Source of the DNA: Paenibacillus sp. YN15 | GTDB taxonomy: Bacteria; Bacillota; Bacilli; Paenibacillales; NBRC-103111 | Length of the DNA stretch: 64,000 nucleotides | Assembly: GCF_003285005.1 (NCBI RefSeq) | Contig: NZ_QMFA01000032.1 | Location: 1 to 64,000 of the forward strand | Reading direction: 5' to 3' | Shown here: in pieces, positions 33,985 through 41,427 of the stretch | Layout: each line of letters starts with the position of its first letter | How positions within the stretch are numbered: the stretch's first letter is position 1 | Notes under the pieces: model-generated | The model's database searches: none | Told to the model about the DNA's origin: nothing | Seen by the model: only the letters and a program-made list of their open reading frames with translations | Made by a program: the position numbers and the translations under genes

Positions 33985-34079
33985 GGGGAGCCCGTCCAAA
34001 CATCCGTGAAAATTTAAGGTGGGTGTAGATATCTTTATGTACGGGCTTCCCTGAGAATTCTATAATGTAAGCGGTATCT
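33985..34079 (+). promoter_or_regulatory. Conserved activator element, -10 box and cre site of the second GH-A paralogue
   Basis: The shared 33-nt element lies at 34008-34040 (starts GAAAATTTAAGG, ends TAGATATCTTTATGT; half-sites TTTAAGG and TTTATGT 21 bp apart). TATAAT (34061-34066) is the -10, and TGTAAGCGGTATCT (34066-34079) matches the cre consensus at 13 of 14. Extra feature: GGGGAGCCCGT (33985-33995) and ACGGGCTTCCC (34041-34051) flank the element as near-perfect inverted arms. This may be the terminator of the upstream gene or part of the switch. Confidence 0.75.
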
Positions 34080-34187
34080 ATCGCAGAGAGGGGCGATTGT
34101 GTTGCAGAGGCCGGCAGAATGTACCGGTGACAGTCAGCAATTGAATTGGGGAGTTGAAATCCTGAAGCTGTGGAGGGAAGAGGCAGA

Positions 34188-36407
34188 ATGAAAAAATGGG
34201 CATTGGCAGCAATACTTGCGGCGGCATTGATTTCCCCCGGGGCGTCGGCCTTCGCGGACCCCGCAGGGACCGTCTATACCGTGGGCAACCCGGACACGTC
34301 AGACTGGTTTGTTTGGGAGTACCCGGATGACGCCAGGGCGATGGGGACGGCTATTGACGCGTCTTTCCTTTTGGACGAAGAAGCGGGTGAGCATGGGTTT
34401 GTAAAGGCTGACGGAGAAAATTTAATTTTTGAAAATACCGGGGAAAAGGTGCGCTTCTGGGGAACCAATGTGGTCATGCAGGCCAATTTTTTGACGCATG
34501 CGGAATCGGACATGCTGGCCGACCGCATTGCCCGCAGCGGCTTTAATCTGGTGCGGTTCCATCATCTGGATATTAACCGGGCGGATAATATTTTTGCCAA
34601 GGGGGCGGTCACCACCACGAGAAAGCTGGACCCGAACCAGTTGGACAAGATGTTTTATCTGATGGCCAAGCTGAAGGAGAAGGGCATTTATTTTTATGTG
34701 GATCTTTTGGTCATGCGGCCGCCCATGCCGGCAGACAATCTGAATGGATATGACGGCTTATCTTTGGGCTGGAAGCCCCACAATATCTATGATCCCCAGC
34801 TTATTGAGCTGCAGAAGGAATATGCGCAGCAACTGTTGTCGACGCCGAATCCATATATCCTGGACGGGGAAGGACAGCCGGTGGCGCTGAAGGATGATCC
34901 GGCGCTGGTGTTCATAGACATCAACAATGAAAATTCGCTGCTGCAGATACCGGGCGGCGACATGTCCAACGCCTACTACAAGCAGATGTATACCCAGTTG
35001 TTCAACAATTGGCTGAAGCAGAAGTATGTCACCCGGGCAGAGCTGGAGGCAGCCTGGCAGGAGCCGGGCAAGGTTGGCCTGGAATCAGGTGAGGACCCGG
35101 CAGCCGGCAATGTCAATATTGTGGGTGACGGCTCCCAGGCCTTGCCTGCGCTGTATACAACCTTGAATTACAGCGGGGCCCGCAAGCAGGATATTTTTAA
35201 CTTCACATACGATACTATTTATGCCTTTTTTGATGATTTCCGCCATTATCTGAAGGATGAATTGGGAGTGAAAGCCCTGATTACCAGTACCTCCATGGGC
35301 GGCCCCACCAACAAAAGAGGCACCACGGTACACATGAACACCCAGATCATGGACTACACCGATACCCATTCCTACAAATCCCACCCCAGTCCCAACACCT
35401 GGGGCAAAGGCGGCAAGCTCACCTCTTGGACCAGCGGCTCCATTGTCGGCGGCGGAGAGCTTTACAGAAGCACGCCGTGGCTGCGGGGCTTTGACCAGCC
35501 TTACGTCATCGGCGAGTGGCAGGTTTGTTCTCCCGGGCCTTATTCGGCAGAGGGCATTCTGATGCAGTCGGCGGTAGCCAGCTTCCAGAATTGGAATCCC
35601 ATCCAGTTCGACATCTTCTCCGAGCCGGCCATTGACAAGACCATGGGCATCAACCGGTTCTTTATCAGCTATTCCAGCGCGGATCAAAGCACCATCCAGC
35701 CTGCCGCAGGCATGACCTTCCTGCGCGGCGATATCCGGGAAGCGGAGGGCCAGTTCTATACTATTTACGATAAGAACGATGTGCTGGACCCAAAAATCTA
35801 CACCAGCGCCTATCTGCTCGGCTTCGAAAATGCCTGGATGTATACCAAGGTCGGCATGGCTGGCAAAGAAAACCTGGATGAGAATGAGAACATGACGCCC
35901 GAGGCTCTGGAGGAGGCATTCCAGAAGTACAAGCGCAACGATCCCGGCAAGGATATTGACTGGAACAAGAGAATGGGCGTATTCCGGGTGGATACGGCCT
36001 ATACCAATATTGCCACGGGCTTTATTGGCGGCAAAACCATTCCTCTCTCCTTTGCCGATATTTCCCTGAAAAATCCGTCTGCCACCATTTCGCTGAACTC
36101 GGTGACCAAGGAAACCCTTGCGGATACGGACCGGATTTTGCTCACGGCGGTGTCCAAGGCCAGAAATACCGGCATGGTTCTGACTGACGATGGCATGGAA
36201 ATCGTCAATCCCGGCACAGGCCCTATGCTGATCGAGCCCATAACTGCTGACCTGGTTATCAAAACGGCGGATGCTATCACCGTGTACGCACTGGACTCCT
36301 CCGGGCAACGCAAAGCACAGGTTCCGGTAGCCAAAACGGCGGAAGGCTATTCCAGCTTCAGCATCGGCAAGGAGTATAAGGCTGTGCACTATGAAATCAC
36401 AAAGTAA
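34188..36407 (+). CDS. Secreted clan GH-A (cellulase-like) glycoside hydrolase, paralogue 2
   Basis: A 739-residue exported enzyme; start at ATG 34188, ten bases after GGAGGG. Signal peptide ends near residue 23 (ASAFA-DPAG). The barrel shows VRFWGTNVVMQANF and ARSGFNLVRFHHLD, with probable acid/base Glu248 in FIDINNENSLL and probable nucleophile Glu443 in YVIGEWQV. It is similar to the 21676 product over its full length, including a shared C-terminal beta-rich domain (TADLVIKTADAITVYALDSS against TITLKTTANIQVYGLNTS). It lies 30 bp before the cohesin-like SLH gene, so the two are probably one transcript. Substrate unknown. Confidence 0.82.
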   Translation: MKKWALAAILAAALISPGASAFADPAGTVYTVGNPDTSDWFVWEYPDDARAMGTAIDASFLLDEEAGEHGFVKADGENLIFENTGEKVRFWGTNVVMQANFLTHAESDMLADRIARSGFNLVRFHHLDINRADNIFAKGAVTTTRKLDPNQLDKMFYLMAKLKEKGIYFYVDLLVMRPPMPADNLNGYDGLSLGWKPHNIYDPQLIELQKEYAQQLLSTPNPYILDGEGQPVALKDDPALVFIDINNENSLLQIPGGDMSNAYYKQMYTQLFNNWLKQKYVTRAELEAAWQEPGKVGLESGEDPAAGNVNIVGDGSQALPALYTTLNYSGARKQDIFNFTYDTIYAFFDDFRHYLKDELGVKALITSTSMGGPTNKRGTTVHMNTQIMDYTDTHSYKSHPSPNTWGKGGKLTSWTSGSIVGGGELYRSTPWLRGFDQPYVIGEWQVCSPGPYSAEGILMQSAVASFQNWNPIQFDIFSEPAIDKTMGINRFFISYSSADQSTIQPAAGMTFLRGDIREAEGQFYTIYDKNDVLDPKIYTSAYLLGFENAWMYTKVGMAGKENLDENENMTPEALEEAFQKYKRNDPGKDIDWNKRMGVFRVDTAYTNIATGFIGGKTIPLSFADISLKNPSATISLNSVTKETLADTDRILLTAVSKARNTGMVLTDDGMEIVNPGTGPMLIEPITADLVIKTADAITVYALDSSGQRKAQVPVAKTAEGYSSFSIGKEYKAVHYEITK

Positions 36408-36437
36408 TCTACAAGTGAGGGAGGGAGCAATGCGGGC

Positions 36438-39400
36438 ATGAAGATAAAACCATTAATCGCTGCAGGTTTGGCATTCTTGTTGCTGGCTGCGCCATTGGCA
36501 TCGGTTTCGGCGGCCCCGGTTGGGGAAGGGGCAATCGGGCAGGCTGCCTATGAGCAGCTGATTCCCGGAAGTCTCTTGGGCAAGGCCCCCGGGGATAAAA
36601 TAACCAGAGGAGAGTTTGCCGATCTGGTGAGTCTCTTGAATGTCAAGCTTGGTGTTCCTGCCTGGGGCTGGCAGGGAGGGACTCTCCAGGACCCCGTTAC
36701 GCTGCAGGAAGCGGCTGTTGTACTGGTTCAAACCATAGATGCTGCATTTCCCAAGGCGGATGTGGGCTTGTATACCGAGACGACATTTGATGACAACTGG
36801 CAGCTTTCCGGGGAAGCCCGGCCTGCCGTGAACTATCTGTACCATTATGGGATTGCCGGTATTCCCGGTTCTTACAGGATCAGCCCGCAGCACAGCCTTA
36901 CTGTGCAGCAAGCAGTCAATATGGTCCGCAAAATCTATACCGCCGGCGCTAAATTTGATGTGTCGACATATATTCCCGACCAGTGGGAGTGGCATATTGA
37001 ACCGATTTATGACGGGCTTGGGCCCAATACCCGGTTCTCCGGCGGTCTTGCCGCAGTCAGCCAGAATGGCAGGTACGGATATATCGACCGCTCCGGTAAG
37101 GTTGCAGTTCCTTTCCAATATGATATGGCCTATGACTTCTCGGAGGGCTTGGCCAAGGTGGAAAAGAGCGGCAAGGCAGGCTATATCAACAAGCAGGGGA
37201 CGGTTGTCATTCCCCTTGCTTATGATGACGGCGGCAGCTATTCCGAAGGAAGAGTCTGGCTCAAGCTGGACGGCAAGTATGGCTTCGCCAACGAAGCAGG
37301 CATCATCGTAGTCCCCATACAATACGATTATGCCTACAGCTTCAAGGAAGGACTGGCTCCGGTCAGGGAGGATGGTCTCTACGGCTATATTGATCCTTTG
37401 GGCAATACGGTGATTCCCTTCCAGTATCCCTGGGCATCATCCTTCTCCGAAGGGCTGGCCAGAACCGGCTCCAAGGGCCAATATAACTATATCGACAAAA
37501 CAGGCCAGGTGGCCCTTCCCCTCAATCTGGACTACCTGTTTGATTTTGAGGATGGCCGCGCCATTGTATTCAACCGTGACCAGTACGGCGTCATTGACAA
37601 GAACGGCAATTACCAGATTCCCTTCGGCAAATGGGGACTGATCTACGGGTTCCACAATGGCTTGTCCGTAGCTCATGGCGATTCCGGTTATGAAGGAAAC
37701 CATTCCTTCATCAATACCAGCGGTAATGTGGTGATTGGCAGCCAGCCGTTTTATGACGCGGAGGGCTTCTCCGAGGGGCTGGGAACAGTGGCATCCCATA
37801 ATAAGGTGACGGACAAGGTTACCCGCTCCTATATTACTCGCACCGGTGAGTTGGTTCTGCCCAAACGTGCCAATATTAAGGATGAGAGCCCCTATGACGG
37901 CAATTCCTTCTATCTGCAAGCCTTCTCCGAGGGTTTGGCGGCGGCAGTGACCAAGGACGGCAAGCTGGGCTTTATCGAAAATCCGCTGCTGAAGCGTCCC
38001 GTTGAAGGGACGGCCGTGCTGAAGGGAGATTTGCAGGCTGAGGCAGGCTCGGATGTGGAGCTTGCCTACGGGCTGCGGATGGCCAAAAACGTGTCGGCCC
38101 AGAAGGTTGTTTTGGCCTATGACGAGGCGCTGCTGGAGCTGCAAGGGGCTCCAGATGTATTGTCCGGCCATACGGTAATCGCCAAGACAGCGGGGGTTAG
38201 CCCGGGCGTGGTCCGGTATACATTGGCTGTGCTGGGTTCCACCCAATTGCAGAGTGATGTGGATGTGCTGAAGTTCCACTTTAAAGCCAAACAGGCCATT
38301 CCCGCCGGAGCCTATGCGGCTTCCGTCTCAGCCATGCTTGCAGATGAGAAGGGAAATGAGTGGACGGCGGATACAGTCTGGAACGCTATTCCGGCGGAAG
38401 GGATTGTTGTAACGGGAGCAGGTGGGGCAACAGCCATCACGGCCAAGGGCGGTTCATTGCAATTAAACGCGGCCGTGCTTCCGGCCAATGCGGATAATCC
38501 TGCCGTTACCTGGGCGGTATACAACGAGGACGGTACGGCAACGGACAAGGCGTTGATCAGCGCTGAGGGCCTTGTCACCGCCAAGAAGGACGGCGCAGTG
38601 AAGGCAGTGGCAACAGCGGCGGACGGCTCCGGCGTGAGCGGCAGCCTGATCATTGCCATCAGCGGGCATTCCGGCTCTACTCCCGTCAGCAGCGGTGGCG
38701 GCGGTTCCTCAAGTGATACGATTTCCCACGAATTGGGAACGGTGAAGCTTTCGGACAACTCCGCTACTTTGACCATCCCGGCAGCCAAGCTGGAGGAGCT
38801 GGCCAAGAAAGCGGGAGACACTGTAATCCTTGACCTTAGCAGTATTGCCAAGAAAACGCGGATTGTGGATATACCTGCAGCCTCTTTTGCCGCATTGTCC
38901 AAATCGGGAAAAAGCCTAGAGGTGAATACGGGAGCAGCTTCCATTATTCTTCCTGCCAATGCTCTGAAGCTGGACGGAGTGACAGGCACGGTTAAAATTT
39001 CCATCGGGGCCAACGGGCAAGCAACTGTTTCCCAACCCGGACTTGTGCCGTTGACGGAGGCTGTCTCCGTAGCCATTACGGATGGGAGCAAAAATCTGAA
39101 TCTGCAGGCGCCGGCCCGGATTGAGTTGGATTTGAAGGCAGACGGTGGCCAGGATCTTCGGAAAGCCGGCATGTATGCTTGGAACGCCAAGTCTGGCGTA
39201 TGGGAATATCTGGGTGGAGTTGTTCGCGAGAACCGGCTTGTGGTTCAGACCTCTGCCGCATCGGATACTGTTTATGCCGCATTCATCTATAACAAATCCT
39301 TTGCGGATGTGGCTAGCGGCCACTGGGCCAAGGATTACGTGGAAGTAATGGCTGCCAGACATGTGGTGGACGGTATCGGCGAAAGCAGCTTTGGACCATC

Positions 39401-39839
39401 GGGAACCGTTACCCGGGCCGAATTCGCGGCAATGGCTGTACGCATGCTGCAGCTTCCTGCCGCTGGCAGTTCCGCTTCCTTCCCGGATGTGGCCAAGGGA
39501 GCATGGTATGCCGGTGAAATTGCGGCGGCGGTGCAAGCCGGAATTCTGCAAGGGGACGGAACCGGAATACGGCCCAACGACTCCATTTCCCGCCAGGAAA
39601 TGGCGGTAATTGCTGTACGGATACTGAAGTCCTACGGCATTCATTCAACCGCCGCAGGCACAGCCTATGCCGATCAAGGCCAAATTGCGGACTGGGCCCA
39701 GGACGCGGTGAAAGCCACCCAAAGCCTGGGGATTATGAACGGGCAGCAGGGCAATAGCTTCGCTCCGCTGAATGCTGCAAGCAGAGCGGAAGCGGCGGCT
39801 GTCTTCTATCGGTTGATGGACAAGAGCGGCCAAATGTAA
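36438..39839 (+). CDS. SLH-anchored surface protein with WG repeats and a cohesin-like module
   Basis: A 1133-residue exported protein. After a signal peptide (~28 residues, SVSA-AP) comes a degenerate SLH-like segment (30-180). About nine WG-type beta repeats follow (190-515; units such as GYIDRSGKVAVPFQYD and EGLAKVEKSGKAGYI). Then comes a cohesin-like beta-sandwich (518-655; AGSDVELAYGLRM, VVLAYDEALLELQGA, VLKFHFKAKQAIPAGAYAAS). A Big_2-type Ig domain (657-747), a Gly/Ser linker and a beta-rich spacer precede three SLH domains (953-1133; KSFADVASGHWAKDYVEVMA). SLH domains bind pyruvylated cell-wall polymer, so this is a wall-attached scaffold candidate. The next gene encodes a dockerin-like protein. 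Confidence 0.85.
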   Translation: MKIKPLIAAGLAFLLLAAPLASVSAAPVGEGAIGQAAYEQLIPGSLLGKAPGDKITRGEFADLVSLLNVKLGVPAWGWQGGTLQDPVTLQEAAVVLVQTIDAAFPKADVGLYTETTFDDNWQLSGEARPAVNYLYHYGIAGIPGSYRISPQHSLTVQQAVNMVRKIYTAGAKFDVSTYIPDQWEWHIEPIYDGLGPNTRFSGGLAAVSQNGRYGYIDRSGKVAVPFQYDMAYDFSEGLAKVEKSGKAGYINKQGTVVIPLAYDDGGSYSEGRVWLKLDGKYGFANEAGIIVVPIQYDYAYSFKEGLAPVREDGLYGYIDPLGNTVIPFQYPWASSFSEGLARTGSKGQYNYIDKTGQVALPLNLDYLFDFEDGRAIVFNRDQYGVIDKNGNYQIPFGKWGLIYGFHNGLSVAHGDSGYEGNHSFINTSGNVVIGSQPFYDAEGFSEGLGTVASHNKVTDKVTRSYITRTGELVLPKRANIKDESPYDGNSFYLQAFSEGLAAAVTKDGKLGFIENPLLKRPVEGTAVLKGDLQAEAGSDVELAYGLRMAKNVSAQKVVLAYDEALLELQGAPDVLSGHTVIAKTAGVSPGVVRYTLAVLGSTQLQSDVDVLKFHFKAKQAIPAGAYAASVSAMLADEKGNEWTADTVWNAIPAEGIVVTGAGGATAITAKGGSLQLNAAVLPANADNPAVTWAVYNEDGTATDKALISAEGLVTAKKDGAVKAVATAADGSGVSGSLIIAISGHSGSTPVSSGGGGSSSDTISHELGTVKLSDNSATLTIPAAKLEELAKKAGDTVILDLSSIAKKTRIVDIPAASFAALSKSGKSLEVNTGAASIILPANALKLDGVTGTVKISIGANGQATVSQPGLVPLTEAVSVAITDGSKNLNLQAPARIELDLKADGGQDLRKAGMYAWNAKSGVWEYLGGVVRENRLVVQTSAASDTVYAAFIYNKSFADVASGHWAKDYVEVMAARHVVDGIGESSFGPSGTVTRAEFAAMAVRMLQLPAAGSSASFPDVAKGAWYAGEIAAAVQAGILQGDGTGIRPNDSISRQEMAVIAVRILKSYGIHSTAAGTAYADQGQIADWAQDAVKATQSLGIMNGQQGNSFAPLNAASRAEAAAVFYRLMDKSGQM

Positions 39840-39857
39840 AGGAGGTCAAGCGCATTG

Positions 39858-41234
39858 ATGAAGCAATGGATAAGCAAGATATTGGCGGTGGCATTGTTTG
39901 CGGCGTTGTTCTCCGGCATAGCCTGGCCGAGGTTGGCCGAAGCGGCATATGACATTGCCCCGGAGGATATCGTAATTGACAATATAGAGTCGGCTTATGT
40001 GACGGTCTTTGGGCCGGATTGGTCAACCGGGAACGGCACCAACGCCTATAGCCCGCCGGGATATACGGGAAGTGCCAAGTATTACAGCATTGCCCCTTCC
40101 AAGACAAAGAATCAATATGTGGAATTCAAGCCGTCGGGTGCGAAAAAATTAGCCCCGGGGTACTACAATGTATCGGTAGCCAGCAGAGGCGTTTACAATC
40201 TTTCCAATGTCATTCCTGTGGAAATTCATGCCAGCAAGGATTATGACATCCGGATTGCCAATATGCGGACAGATGCAGGCTCCTGGAAATTTATTGGAAC
40301 CTATTACTTCAGCGGGGATGAAACGGAGTATGTTCGGATCGGTAACGAAGGAACCGGCACAACGAGCAATGATTACGTGGTTGCGGATGCCGTGCTGTTT
40401 TCTCCCAACTCTGCAGTAACCGATCCGCCGCCGGCCAATCTGGACGCTACCTTATCCGGCCTTATGGTGGACACAGGGGCGCTCAGCCCCGAATTTAACC
40501 GCGGCAAGATTGCTTATGAGCTTCCGATTGGTCAGGCCGACAGTGTGTCAGTAACCGCAACTGTAAACGATGCTGTATATGCCAGTCTGAGGATTAACGG
40601 CACTCCTGCCGTGTCGGGCGCTCCGTTTCTGCTGACAGGTCTTGGGCGGGGGACTACGACAGTTCCAGTGGTGGTTTCCGCGGTGTATGGGGATCAAAGC
40701 AAGGATAAGACCTACTCCATCCTGGTAAAAAGGGATTTTGAGAAGGATGCCGATCTCAGCGCATTGACGGTAAGCATCGGAGAGCTGGCTCCCGCCTTTG
40801 ACAAGGATACAGTGACCTATAATGTATATGCCGAGCTGGCTGACCACAGCATTGCCATTACAGCCACTGCCCATTCCCAGGAATATAACAGTCTGACTGT
40901 GGGAGGTGCGGAAGCGGTCTCCGGACAACCGGTCATTGTCAGTCTGGGTTTTGACCTGAATGTGATTCCCATTGTGGTAACGGCTCAGGATGGAACCACC
41001 AAGAAGACCTATACGGTCAATGTCATCCGTGAAATTAAAAAGGGGGATGTCACGGGGCCGGGCGACCGTCCCGACGGGCATTTCACCATCGCCGATTTGG
41101 GATTCACGGCATTCCATTACGGGACAACCGCCACAGATTCCAACTGGGATTATGTGAAAAAGGCCGATTTTAACGGGGATGGCATAATCGACGATGATGA
41201 CATCCAGTTTGTAGCCGGTCTGATCGAAGAATAA
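39858..41234 (+). CDS. Secreted protein with golvesin-like, cadherin-like and dockerin-like domains
   Basis: A 458-residue exported protein; strong AAAGGAGG at 39838-39845, with TTG 39855 as an alternative start. Signal peptide ends near residue 30 (RLAEA-AYD). A golvesin/Xly-type beta-sandwich (about 36-190; DIVIDNIESAYVTVF, GYYNVSVASRGVYN, VVADAVLFS) is followed by two cadherin-like (PF12733-type) domains (195-292, 297-392). The C-terminus (396-458) is dockerin-like: a variant first loop GDVTGPGDRPDGHFTIADL and a perfect calcium loop DFNGDGIIDDDD. No enzymatic domain is seen, so it may be a carbohydrate-binding or adaptor component for the cohesin-like protein encoded 18 bp upstream. Confidence 0.82.
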   Translation: MKQWISKILAVALFAALFSGIAWPRLAEAAYDIAPEDIVIDNIESAYVTVFGPDWSTGNGTNAYSPPGYTGSAKYYSIAPSKTKNQYVEFKPSGAKKLAPGYYNVSVASRGVYNLSNVIPVEIHASKDYDIRIANMRTDAGSWKFIGTYYFSGDETEYVRIGNEGTGTTSNDYVVADAVLFSPNSAVTDPPPANLDATLSGLMVDTGALSPEFNRGKIAYELPIGQADSVSVTATVNDAVYASLRINGTPAVSGAPFLLTGLGRGTTTVPVVVSAVYGDQSKDKTYSILVKRDFEKDADLSALTVSIGELAPAFDKDTVTYNVYAELADHSIAITATAHSQEYNSLTVGGAEAVSGQPVIVSLGFDLNVIPIVVTAQDGTTKKTYTVNVIREIKKGDVTGPGDRPDGHFTIADLGFTAFHYGTTATDSNWDYVKKADFNGDGIIDDDDIQFVAGLIEE

Positions 41235-41239
41235 AGTAC

Positions 41240-41269
41240 GGAAGCCGGGGGCAATTGCCTCCGGCTTCC
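41240..41269 (+). terminator. Hairpin after the dockerin-like gene
   Basis: A 15-pair stem, GGAAGCCGGGGGCAA with TTGCCTCCGGCTTCC, lies 5 bp after the stop codon. It has no T-run, so it may act as an mRNA 3' stabiliser or a weak terminator. Confidence 0.55.
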
Positions 41270-41324
41270 TTGCGGTGAAATGGTTGCTACAGCGGTGAAG
41301 GGGTTTGGGCCCGCAAGTTCATTA

Positions 41325-41396
41325 GAATTTTTAATGTCGGTATAGATATCTTTATCTTCAAAAAACAAGCGATGAACTATAATGAAAACGCTGACA
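41325..41396 (+). promoter_or_regulatory. Conserved activator element, -10 box and cre site of the GH74 gene
   Basis: The third copy of the 33-nt element is at 41325-41357 (starts GAATTTTTAATG, ends TAGATATCTTTATCT; half-sites TTTAATG and TTTATCT 21 bp apart). TATAAT (41378-41383) is the -10, and TGAAAACGCTGACA (41383-41396) matches the cre consensus at all 14 positions. The spacing is the same as at 34008 and within one base of 21520. Confidence 0.78.
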
Positions 41397-41427
41397 AGCA
41401 TATTTGACAAAGGGGGAGATTCATGAC

